From: Branchinecta lynchi
Taxonomy: Eukaryota > Arthropoda > Branchiopoda > Anostraca > Branchinectidae
Direction: 5' to 3'
Assembly (NCBI GenBank): GCA_023053575.1
Contig: JAKZAP010000006.1
Location: forward strand, 17,617,280-17,681,279
Length of the DNA stretch: 64,000 nt
Shown piece by piece: positions 25,901 through 32,337 of the stretch. A program made the translations under genes and the position numbers. The first letter of the stretch is position 1. Every line of letters begins with the position of its first letter. Below the pieces are notes generated by a model. That model saw nothing but the letters and a program-made list of their open reading frames with translations. It had not been told where the DNA came from and made no database searches.

Positions 25901-28900
25901 TTTTCTTATCCCTTAATCGAACATCTAATCAACTTCAAAAATAACTTTTACTTTTAACAAACTTTTGGGTTTCGGCCGGATTCCGGGCGAACTACTTGTC
26001 CGATGACAAAATGGTTTTCACCATCGTGTTCAGCATGTCTTCTTACTCATAATCGACTATCACATTATATGTTTAAAAATATTTCATTTGCCCCTTAAAT
26101 TAAACCCCCTCCGACCCCTAAATGTAGGGCTACAGAGCCCATCTACGAACTTGACCTTACTCTTGGCCCAAACAATCCTCACACCAAGTTTCATCAAAAT
26201 GTCTCATTCCCTTCGAGAGTTATAGTGCGTACAGACGGACAACTTTTGTGATGTCATAGGTATCCCTCCACTTACGTTTTGGGATCCCAAAAACAACAGG
26301 ACAATACCAAAGTGTTGCTCTCGCAACACAATAATACCATGCATAAAATATAGGCGATTGACCTCTACAAAGCTTGTCTAAAACAGTTCGTTGTAGATTC
26401 TTTTGGCGTACAGATTGTCGAGGGAATCCCTGAAAACATTGGTCCTCGTTGTAACGTTAAGCAGAATTCGCAAGCTTAAACGAGGTACCTACACTGTGAA
26501 AGGTTTCTCCGAATACGGATGCAGTATTTGCTACTGGGATTAATCTTATCTCTATTGGGATAAAATTAATCCGAACTAGACCTACGTTGCCCGGGCAACG
26601 TGAAGTGTTGCGGCAACCTTTGTCCGGCTTCGCCGACTAAAGTGTTGCGAGAGCAACACTTTGGTTTTGTTTCTTCGCTGTCGGTTAAATGCTGAAATTG
26701 TCAACTTATCGAAGCTTTTAAAACGGTATGTTCTAAAAAGAATAATCACATAATCAAAAGCTGTTCTTTAGCGTTGTAAAACCAACAACAAAACAATATC
26801 GGAAGAAGGCTATCCGTAACGTTTCAGGATTAAAATACCATAGATGACACTATTAATTATTACACATCTACCTTATTGTTTTACATTACCGTATCGTTTG
26901 TACCCGTTGCGTAAACAGTTAATCCTAGGTTATAGCGATAGACCATCGATACAAACTTTCTTACTGTCATATTTACAGAAATCGAATAGAATGTGCACCA
27001 ATTTTCAAAAATTTCTAGCCCCTCGTGAACCGATCTTACTTACAAGTCCGTCTCCCGTGATTGACATCAAATTCACCGGAAACAAATAATGGATACACCA
27101 GCTATCAAAAGTTGCAAACCCCTCATCGCTGAAGATGATTATAGCATAAAAGCTGATTATTACTTACAAGTCCCATGCATGTCTTACAATTGGGAACAAA
27201 ATTGTTCTTACCATCGAATACATATCCTGAGACAAATAACAGGTATACCAACTAGCAAAAGCTTTAAACTCCTCGTTGCTGAAGATGATTATGAGCTAAC
27301 AGTCGACTGTTGCTTACAGTCGATTGTTGCTTACAAGTCCCTTACATGTCTCATAACTGGTATCGCCTATTTTTGGTTTCAGTGTGTACCTTACTCCTGA
27401 AGTTGTCAACCCCTTGAAACTTTCAAACTGGTTTATCTCATGAAGGATTTTTGTTCAAAAAAATGGATGGCATATATTTTGATCAGCTCTTCAAGGGCTA
27501 TCGATTGCCCTAACCACAACAAAAGCATATCGGAAAAAGGGACTAAATTAGTTGCGTTTTTTGCCTTTCCTTCGTAGGTCGGTTAACCTACCTACTTGCC
27601 ACTATTGACCGTTTTTTCGTCTCGCCGGTCGGTTCGACTGAGCTCTAAAAAACGGCTTATAAGAAAAAATGGCGTCTTCCAGTCACAGGCGCTTATCTCT
27701 CCAATGAGAATTTTGAATTTCGCGCCGTGCCAAGAGCGTAGGTCGGTTGGATGGAGCTCAGACCTCAGTCCACAGGTCGGTTAACCGACCGACGAACGGC
27801 GACAAAAAAACAGCTTATAAGGGTTTAGGTCGGTTAACCGAAGAAAGAAAACGGCTTATAGAGAGAAATCTCGCAGGTCGGTTAACTGGATGACCGCAAA
27901 AAACGCAACTATTGACTTTGCAGTCAGTTGAACTTTATCCTTTTCAATCGTAGACATCGTGACGGATGAAAACTTGGAATAATATCCTATATAATCTAGT
28001 TGGTATTATAAAGCTATCCGTAACTTTTTAGGATTAAAATACCATAGATGACACTATTAATTATTACGAAACTACCTTGTTTTACATTACAGTATCGTTT
28101 GTACCCGTTGCGTTAACAGTAAATCCTAGGTTACAGCGATAGACCAACGATACAAACTTTCTTACCGTCAGATTTATATAAATCGAATACAATGTGCAAC
28201 AGTTTGAACAAATTTCTAGCCCCTCGTGCACCGATTCTACTGACAAGTCCCTTTCCCGTGATAGACATCAAGTTCACCGGATAAAAATAATGGGTACACC
28301 GACTAGCAAAAGTTGCAAACCCCTCATCGCTGAAGATTTGTGTAGCATAACAGCCGATTATTACTTACAAGTCCCTTGCATGTTTTACATTTGGGAACCA
28401 AATTGTTCATCAAATGACAGGTACGCCAACTAGCGAGAGCTGCAAACCCCTCATTGCCGAAGATGATTATGAGCTAACAGTCGCCTGTCGCGTACAAGTC
28501 CCCTAAATGTCTCACAACTGGCATCGCCTATTTTTGGTTTCAGTGTGTACCTTACTACTGAAGTTGTCAACCCCTTGAAACTTTCAAACTGGTATATCTC
28601 ATAAAGGAATTTTTTTTACCAAAAAATGGATGTCATATACTTTGATCAGCTCATCAGCGGCTATCGATTGCCGTCGAAGTTGAACTTTATCCTTTTCAAT
28701 CGTAGATATCGTGACGGATGAAAACTTGGAACAATATCTTATATAATCTAGTTGATATTATAAAGCTATCCGTAACTTTTCAGGATTAAAATACCATAGA
28801 TGACACTATTAATTATTACAAAATTACCTTATTGTTTTACATTACCGTATCGTTTGTACCCCTTGCGTAAACAGTTAATCCTAGGTTATAGCGATAGACC

Positions 28901-31189
28901 ATCGATACAAACTTTCTTACTGTCATATTTACAGAAATCGAATACAATGTGCACCAATTTTCAAAAATGTCTAGCCTCTCGTGAACCGATTCTTGCTTAC
29001 AAGTCCGTCTCCCGTGATTGACATCAAATTCACCGGAAACAAATAATGGATATACCAGCTATCAAAAGTTGCAAGCCCCTCATCGCTGAAGATGATTATA
29101 GCATAAGCTTTTTAAACGGGATGTTCTAAAAAAAATAATCATATGATCAAAAGGTATTCTTCAGCGTTGTAGAGACAACAACACAATAATATAGGAAGAA
29201 GGGACTAAATTAACTTTGCAGTCAGTTGTACTTTATCCTTTTCAATCGTAGACATCGTGACGGATGAAAACTTGGAACAATATCTTATATAATCTAGTTG
29301 GTAATAGAAAGCTATCCGTAACTTTTCAGGATTAAAATACCATAGATGACACTATTAATTATTATGAAACTACCTCATTGCTTTACATTTTCGTTTGTAT
29401 CCGTTGTGTAAACAGTTAATCCTCGGTTACATTGATAGACCATCGACACAAACTTTCTTACCGTCAGATTTATAGAAATCGAATACAATGTGCACCCATT
29501 TGCAGAAATTCCTAGCCCCTCGTGAACCGATTCCTACTTACCAAGTCCCTCTCCCGTGATATACATTAAGTTAACCGGAAACAAATAATGGGTACACCAG
29601 CTAGCAAAAGCTGCAAACCCATCATCGCAGAAGATGATTGTAGCATAACAGCCGATTATTACTTACAAGTCCCTTGCATATCTTACCATTGGGAACCAAA
29701 TTGTTCTTACCATCGAATTCACCGGAAACAAATAACAGGTATACCAACTAGCAAAAGCTGCAAACCCCTCATTACCGAAGATGATTATGGGCTAACAGTC
29801 GACTGTTGCTTAAAAGTCCCCTATATGTATCATAACTGGTATCGCCTATTTTTGGTTTCAATGTACCTTACTATGAAGTTGTCAACCCCTTTGAAATTTT
29901 CAAACTGGTGTATCTCATGAAGGAATTTTTGTACCAAAAAATGCATGACATATACTTTGATCAGCTCATCAATGGCTATCGATTGCCGTCGAAAAAAAAA
30001 TTCTACCTGTCTTAGTTCAAAAGTTGACTTTTTTGCCGTAGGCCAACTTTCTAACGTCACGACTTAGAAAGGAGCAAAGGATAAGCTCTAGTTTCTTTAG
30101 CAATGAGAGAACTTTTAAAGTTTAAGAGGCACATCTGATACCGTTACTCTACCACAAACCAAAGTGCAAAAAAAAAAAATTATAAGCTCAGCTGAAATCG
30201 TCGCAGACATGGACAGAAACAATAGATGGCAGCACTTTCGGACCCGTGGGAAAAAGCCACTATTTTGTCTCTGTAGATTTTTCTATTTATCACTCAAAGA
30301 AGATATGTTGGCTATGGGGCCGGGTAACTGCCGCATATATTTAACACTTATAGATTTTAGTCCATCTTCAATTTGAAACTGGTGCCTGCCTGCTTGCGTG
30401 CTAGAACGGAGCTTTCCACTCGAAAGCAGAAACATCTTTTGATGAAACGAAAGGTTCGCTACACAACTTCAGATAGTCCTCTCTGACATAGGCTATACAA
30501 CTCCACTTCACTTCGCAAACCGTAGGCTCTGGCTCGATGACAAGCAAAAACCATCCTTATTGGCCCCAGGCAAGAGTTCTACGGAGCTTTCCAAAACGTA
30601 ATGTCATATTCATCAATCCGGCCTAAGGTCCACACTTTCCGTAAAAACCGCACAGGTTAGACCCTTCTCAGTTACCAGGAATAAAATGAAATCGGAGTCA
30701 TAGGAAAAAAAAAAAAAAAAAAAAAAAAAACGAGGACAAAACCAAAGTGTTGCTCTCGCAACACAATTAGGGATAATTTTATCTCGATTTATTTATTTAT
30801 ATTTAATCCCAGTGGCAAATACTGCAAGATTTTTTTGTTACAGTGTAGTCTGAATTAAAACGTCAGCCTCGCTTAGCAATATGGTTAAAGCCGCTATCTA
30901 CACCTCCCTTTTTCAGGCAACCATCTGCGTTCTCTTTCACTCTACAGAAATTCATGCAGGATTTGAGACAACTGTTTATATCGGTAGTGTTCAGCAGACG
31001 GCCGTAATTGAGAGGATCAACAATCCAGCTCGACTTCGAACTAACGACCATGCTTCCGTGGTTTTCCGGTTCAAACAGTACCCGGAATTCGTATTGCCGG
31101 GATCTAGGCTGTTCTTTAGGACTGGTACAACGAAGGGTATAGGCAAGGTAACAAAAGTATCGAAAATAATAGACGATTTTATACGTTAG
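4801..31189 (+). CDS. GTPBP2: GTP-binding protein 2 (GTPBP2), nine exons, N-terminus not found
   Basis: Coding exons: 4801-4919, 7077-7185, 8560-8769, 10442-10646, 11801-11939, 14587-14752, 15965-16076, 17373-17560, 30917-31189. Each has GT/AG borders and the phases fit, giving 506 codons plus TAG. Seen, numbering from the Met at 4801: P-loop GNVDAGKST (92-100), DLAGH G3 motif (173-177), TKVD in place of NKxD (229-232), SSVTG G5-like (286-290), then beta-barrel domains 2 and 3. It fits GTPBP2 better than GTPBP1: [30 protein letters not shown] and AEEIC are GTPBP2-like as I recall the family. GTPBP1/2 are EF-Tu/HBS1-related GTPases; GTPBP2 is linked to rescue of stalled ribosomes in the cytosol. 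Vertebrate GTPBP2 is about 600 aa and has about 90 residues before MKWRL. No exon for these was recognised, so 4801 is an exon start and probably not the true initiator. Confidence 0.93.
5634..5705 (-). tRNA. tRNA-Thr(TGT)-like sequence, possibly a pseudogene or SINE head
   Basis: 72 nt on the minus strand fold as a cloverleaf. The acceptor stem has six pairs of seven, with a C-A mismatch at the first position. The D stem is GCTC/GAGC; the anticodon stem CCTGC/GCAGA has one mismatch; loop CTTGTAA gives anticodon TGT; the T stem is CTGGG/CCCGG. The T loop is TTAAAAT where TTCAAAT is expected, so box B has lost its invariant C. It sits inside a GTPBP2 intron. A real Thr gene, a decayed copy or a single SINE head are all possible; no second copy was seen in the window. 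Confidence 0.5.
5720..5775. repeat. half copy of the 6664-6806 hairpin element
   Basis: GGTAGAAGTCCCTTGTGTAA then AGTGCCATCTAG matches the right arm of the hairpin element at 6664-6806. The left arm is not seen here. Confidence 0.6.
6445..6612 (+). repeat. H-family repeat ending in an A-tract
   Basis: Shares about 150 bp (AAAAATCTAGAATTAA, AATACATTTTACATTA, AAAAAAGAGGAGAA, TTATCATGAGATTGG) with 55105-55257. Both copies finish in a run of A, which suggests a retroposed sequence. Confidence 0.55.
6664..6806. mobile_element. small inverted-repeat element (MITE-like)
   Basis: ATAGATGGCACTTTTCACAA then GGGACTTCTACC at the left is mirrored by GGTAGAAGTACC then TTGTGTAAAGTGCCATCTAT at the right, with a partial internal repeat of the arm. 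About 143 bp, in a GTPBP2 intron. Confidence 0.7.
7077..7185 (+). CDS. GTPBP2: GTPBP2 exon, linker before G domain
   Basis: Acceptor ctgctttag, donor gtacgt. One base finishes the Arg codon, then [18 protein letters not shown] through SVTEVLVRK. Ends in phase 0. The reading frame is open further upstream (from 6961), but homology starts at this acceptor. Confidence 0.9.
7393..8192. mobile_element. 800-bp foldback element in GTPBP2 intron
   Basis: Long inverted repeat: the left arm, about 7393-7706, starts CACAAATCCTCAATTTTTGG; the right arm, about 7882-8192, ends CCAAAAATTGAGGATTTGTG. The arms hold several GGGCATGGTGCC-type palindromes. The spacer is about 175 bp of A-rich sequence. No coding capacity. 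Confidence 0.85.
8560..8769 (+). CDS. GTPBP2: GTPBP2 exon with P-loop
   Basis: Acceptor ttttctcag, donor gtaacc, 70 codons, phase 0 at both ends. Carries the Walker A motif GNVDAGKST and the RARLNLFRH-like and SGRTSSIS switch I region of this GTPase family. It ends at EILGFDEE. Confidence 0.95.
9284..9427. repeat. short foldback with perfect 21-bp arms
   Basis: 9284-9304 (AAACATATATTCAAATAA and on) is the exact reverse complement of 9407-9427. The interior has a GCCAAGAAGGGCCGAAAA segment also seen, less decayed, at 18600. Confidence 0.7.
9894..10274 (-). mobile_element. K-family MITE with TTAA target duplication
   Basis: Starts AGGACC and ends GGTCCT, flanked by TTAA on both sides (9890-9893, 10275-10278). 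Reverse-complement relative of 16095-16470. TTAA duplication is typical of piggyBac-type transposition; the element is noncoding. Confidence 0.75.
10442..10646 (+). CDS. GTPBP2: GTPBP2 exon with G3 motif
   Basis: Acceptor attcttttag, donor gtaagt, ends in phase 1. Encodes [16 protein letters not shown], then [10 protein letters not shown] (G3, switch II) and [10 protein letters not shown]. The preceding intron contains a TTAA-flanked MITE at 9894-10274. Confidence 0.95.
10784..11027. mobile_element. A-family MITE, 244 bp
   Basis: Left end GGGTATGTTCCACCCT, right end GTGTGGAAAACGCTC (inverted, imperfect), flanked by ACA on both sides (10781-10783, 11028-11030). Contains GTGACGTCATG. Related copies at 52065-52783 and 57300-57436. 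Confidence 0.7.
11801..11939 (+). CDS. GTPBP2: GTPBP2 exon with G4 motif
   Basis: Acceptor cttcttttag, donor gtatgt, phase 1 in and phase 2 out. Encodes [22 protein letters not shown] takes the place of the guanine-specifying NKxD; GTPBP1 and GTPBP2 characteristically have T/SKxD here. Confidence 0.95.
12146..12300 (+). repeat. A-tract and retroelement-like tail
   Basis: A run of about 27 A at 12150-12176 follows a unique stretch. It is soon followed by CCCTTGGGCTCTTAGTGTAA, TAAA and (TATCA)n, which looks like the 3' tail of a non-LTR element. No coding part is present. Confidence 0.4.
12350..12626 (+). repeat. repeated CCTCCTGTCGGTGACCTAA segment
   Basis: TTACTTTTTACCCTCCTGTC and the following roughly 120 bp occur at 12356, again at 12507 and, more diverged, at 14291. 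These are local duplications around the D element. No gene seen. Confidence 0.5.
12627..13976 (+). mobile_element. D-family Helitron-like (HINE-type) element, copy 1
   Basis: Starts AACAAGAGCTACGAGCTCAT then ATGGCACTTG. Carries the 281-bp tandem array and a (GACR)n tract (GACAGACCGACAGACCGACG). Ends with the hairpin ATGGCACTTG-gccgaaggg-CAAGTGCCAT plus A-rich end. The 5' motif ATGGCACTTG equals the 5' arm of the 3' hairpin. Confidence 0.8.
12671..13795 (+). repeat. tandem array, four units of exactly 281 bp
   Basis: GGCTCGGTTATGT starts at 12671, 12952, 13233 and 13514, so the spacing is 281 bp three times. The unit includes CGATCCCTCCACTCATAGCG and CACCGGATCCGGTCC. Units differ by point changes; 137-190 aa open frames across it are by-products. 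Confidence 0.92.
14587..14752 (+). CDS. GTPBP2: GTPBP2 exon with G5-like motif
   Basis: Acceptor gtccttag, donor gtaaga, phase 2 in and 0 out. Encodes [16 protein letters not shown], then [21 protein letters not shown] truncated LINE tail starts 59 nt after the donor. Confidence 0.94.
14811..14920 (+). mobile_element. 5'-truncated LINE tail, copy 2
   Basis: From GATTACGTAGTGTTGTGTAT to the 3' end GGGTAATAAAATTATTAATT then AATTAA, nearly identical to the 3' end of the LINE at 52900-54505. Sits 59 nt downstream of a GTPBP2 donor. Confidence 0.85.
15165..15435 (-). mobile_element. decayed LINE C-terminus
   Basis: On the minus strand one frame reads [40 protein letters not shown], resembling the NLWNSLPxxVVxAxSxNxFK end of many non-LTR reverse transcriptases. 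Frames are broken upstream. Confidence 0.55.
15965..16076 (+). CDS. GTPBP2: GTPBP2 exon, domain 2
   Basis: Acceptor ttttttgcag, donor gtaata, phase 0 in and 1 out. Encodes [20 protein letters not shown] and [18 protein letters not shown], the start of beta-barrel domain 2. A K-family MITE begins only about 18 nt past the donor. Confidence 0.94.
16095..16470 (+). mobile_element. K-family MITE, copy 2
   Basis: Flanked by TTAA (16091-16094, 16471-16474). Inverted copy of 9894-10274. Begins about 18 nt after a GTPBP2 exon; the donor GTAATA is outside it. Confidence 0.75.
16740..16868. mobile_element. M-family MITE, short copy
   Basis: Left end TAGTTGTGTTTTTGCAGATA, right end GTGCAAAAACGCAAC. 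The interior is built from GATACCATGGTATC and GATACCACGGT palindromes. The right flank is TC instead of TA. Confidence 0.7.
17373..17560 (+). CDS. GTPBP2: GTPBP2 exon, domain 2 to 3
   Basis: Acceptor cttgttttag, donor gtaagt, phase 1 in and 0 out. Encodes [20 protein letters not shown] through [20 protein letters not shown], matching the RVxSIQRNR and LLRKGMVMVSP regions of the family. Confidence 0.94.
17650..17765. repeat. hAT-like end fragment
   Basis: CAGTGTTGCCAGCTGTAGTG resembles the ends of the hAT-like element at 56717-57776. No partner end was found, so it is a remnant at best. Confidence 0.3.
17820..19380. other. intron sequence with simple and degenerate repeats
   Basis: Contains a degenerate tandem of about 30 bp (GAAAAATCGACTGTTTTTA type, 18355-18530) also seen at 58137-58230, a G-run at 18314-18325 and a hammerhead-like core at 18585-18616. 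No exon recognised. Confidence 0.5.
19385..20114 (-). mobile_element. G-family element, truncated copy 3a
   Basis: Minus orientation. Several 137-bp-type units, then the terminal segment CACTTACGTTTTGGGATCCC at 20091-20108. It directly abuts the start of copy 3b. Confidence 0.75.
20115..21519 (-). mobile_element. G-family element, copy 3b (long)
   Basis: Runs from AACAAGACCAAAGG at 20115 to GGGATCCCAAAA at 21519. The repeats near 20771, 20908 and 21045 are exactly 137 bp apart and nearly identical, showing recent unit amplification. Confidence 0.85.
21520..22496 (+). repeat. E-family repeat, copy 1 (internally deleted)
   Basis: Begins near GAATATCGGAAGTAGCGACT. Shares TATCCGTTACTTTTCAGGAT, TTTCTAGCCCC and the tail TTTTAGTCCATCTTCAATTT through AAACCGCAAAGGTTAGACCC with the other E copies, but lacks the repeated open-frame segment seen in copies 2-6. 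Confidence 0.65.
22497..22625. mobile_element. N-family small hairpin-rich element
   Basis: Left TTGTTGCTCTCGTAACACAA, right GTATTGCGAGAGCAGCACTT (inverted). It also holds TTGCCTGGGCAA and GTCTTCGCCGAC stem-loops. About 125 bp. Better-preserved copy at 26575-26665. Confidence 0.6.
22745..25376 (+). repeat. E-family repeat, copy 2, split by a foldback element
   Basis: E sequence runs to about 22845, is interrupted, and resumes at 24027 with GATAAAGCTATCCGTAACTT. It then reads through the duplicated open-frame region (24253-24591) to the E tail. Direct comparison with 27940-28060 shows the uninterrupted form. Confidence 0.75.
22846..24026. mobile_element. 1.2-kb foldback element inserted in an E copy
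   Basis: Long inverted repeat with its centre at about 23460-23500. Both arms carry repeated CTAGGGTTCCGGTAGTGC-type units (or the complement CTACCGGAACCCTAG) spaced irregularly, and TTTGGTTGAAAATGACCAG mirrors CTGGTCATTTTCAACCAAA. Noncoding. Confidence 0.8.
25377..26294 (-). mobile_element. G-family element, copy 4
   Basis: AACAAGACCAAAGG start, GGGATCCCAAAA end. Several 137-bp-type units and the GACGGACAACTTTTGTGATG terminal part. Shortened 5' unique part relative to copy 5. Confidence 0.82.
26300..26700. repeat. N-family element and palindromic fragments
   Basis: AGTGTTGCTCTCGCAACACA at 26322, a GGGATTAATCTTATCTC... fold-back at 26520-26575 (also 45885-45965 and 30765-30830) and GTGTTGCGAGAGCAACACTT at 26644. 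All three are composed mainly of inverted repeats. No gene. Confidence 0.6.
26770..27550 (+). repeat. E-family repeat, copy 3
   Basis: From AACAATATCGGAAGAAGGC through ATACCATAGATGACACTATT, the open frame at 27089-27400 and the TATCGATTGCC end. Confidence 0.65.
27551..27909. mobile_element. L-family MITE with TA target duplication
   Basis: Perfect 14-bp ends GTTGCGTTTTTTGC/GCAAAAAACGCAAC, flanked by TA on both sides. Four or more GGTCGGTTAACC-type palindromes inside. It interrupts an E copy: the empty site AAATTGATTTTGCAGCCAG is seen at 22764. Confidence 0.85.
27910..29179 (+). repeat. E-family repeats, copies 4 and 5
   Basis: Copy 4 (27910-28680) and copy 5 (28675-29106, truncated) lie head to tail, both starting AACTTTATCCTTTTCAATCG. 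ATAGATGACACTATTAATTA occurs at 28043 and 28796. Confidence 0.65.
29180..30700 (+). repeat. E-family repeat, copy 6 (most complete)
   Basis: Contains the start segment, the 110-codon duplicated open frame (29588-29917), ATGAAGGAATTTTTGTACC, the TTTTAGTCCATCTTCAATTT tail and the AAACCGCACAGGTTAGACCC end, then an A-tract of about 30 at 30700-30730 and an N-family fragment at 30741-30765. Confidence 0.7.
30917..31189 (+). CDS. GTPBP2: GTPBP2 terminal coding exon
   Basis: Acceptor ccctttttcag; 90 codons then TAG. Encodes [20 protein letters not shown], then [29 protein letters not shown] and [17 protein letters not shown], the C-terminal barrel. It joins the 17560 exon across a 13.4 kb intron with no missing residues relative to the family. 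Confidence 0.94.
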   Translation, partial: ATICVLFHSTEIHAGFETTVYIGSVQQTAVIERINNPARLRTNDHASVVFRFKQYPEFVLPGSRLFFRTGTTKGIGKVTKVSKIIDDFIR

Positions 31190-31381
31190 TGCTGACATTT
31201 TCCAGCAGAAGCCTCTTGCGGCTAAAATCTGTCTCACTGGTCTAACTTTCGATGAAAATTATAGACCTTAGAAAGTTACAATAGATTCTCTTTTTGTCCG
31301 GTGAATTGTGCTTTAAGCGGATTGTTCTCTTTCAACCTTTTGTTTGGTGTTCAAAAATTAAGTACAAGTATCTAGCAATTA

Positions 31382-32026
31382 ATTAAAGTACATTTTAAAT
31401 ATTCTTTTAGTACAAACATGGAGTTTCTATGTCGTCTGCGAACTAACTCGTCCTCAAAGTAAGGTAAATTTTCTCGTTCAAATGTTGTGCACTATAGTCG
31501 GAGTTCAGTTTTTCCTTTAACGTCTCACGAGTCATGATTGACAAGCGTTTTGGTTAGGTACCGGTTGTATTGCGTAGACTAGATTTGCTCGTCTCGTTCG
31601 CCTTCATAGCAGTTGTATCCCTGGATGAGAGGCTCCCAAATTTTCCCCTGTGCCCTTGGTGTCTATGTTTTACTCGTAAGACACATGTATCCAAATCTGC
31701 AGTGTAAAATTTCGAGTATGTCCCGTTTTCGTTGTGTGAGAAACAGAGGTGAAAGGAGTTAATCTCTGAGTGCGTATTTTGTGTCGACCGTAACTTTTCT
31801 TATTTTTCGGAACTAAATTACGTTGAGTTGGAAGTTCCGAGTACGGAGCTGGTCTGATAATCCCTGATCTGTGTGTGCATAGGAGAAAACAAAATTTAGT
31901 TCTTCCTTCTCGCACAAACAACTTTTACTTTCATGCTTTTGATTTTTTGTCATGTTTCTTGGTATCACGTAAATGTAATACGTGGGAAAAATTATTTTTA
32001 AAGGAAAATTGAGTTTTTTGAATAAA
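31382..32026 (+). promoter_or_regulatory. GTPBP2 3' UTR with poly(A) signal candidates
   Basis: After the stop at 31189 the plus strand has ATTAAA at 31382-31387 and a canonical AATAAA at 32021-32026. The second would give an 0.83 kb 3' UTR ending close to the CPSF6 3' end. Which is used cannot be told from sequence. Confidence 0.45.
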
Positions 32027-32178
32027 GGTTCGTGTTGAAAAATTGCAAGTGCATAAGACGTTCGCGTCAATCATTTTTTTTGGGCTCTAGTGCTTCGCCG
32101 CTAAAACTGCGATGAGTCGTAAACAGACACGATGCTGTTCATTAAAATGAACTAAATATAATATACTTTATCCTCTTT

Positions 32179-32184
32179 TTTATT
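32179..32184 (-). promoter_or_regulatory. CPSF6 poly(A) signal
   Basis: TTTATT on the plus strand is AATAAA on the minus strand, about 60 nt after the CPSF6 stop at 32244-32246. It predicts a very short 3' UTR. Confidence 0.6.
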
Positions 32185-32243
32185 TCGCAATCTTGGAATA
32201 ATACTAATGCAGTACAAAATCAAAGCAAATCAAAGTGTAGGTA

Positions 32244-32337
32244 TCAGTGGCGACGATGTTCGCGGTCGTCATCCCTTGGCCGTTCGCGTTCCCTCTCACG
32301 GTCTCGATCCTTGTCACGATAGCGGTCTTCGTGGTAT
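32244..32337 (-). CDS. CPSF6: CPSF6 exon 12 with stop
   Basis: Encodes [20 protein letters not shown], then RDDREHRRH and TGA at 32246-32244. The ending resembles the REYRHR terminus of vertebrate CPSF6. The RD/RE-rich tail is the Transportin-3-type nuclear import region in this family. Confidence 0.95.
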
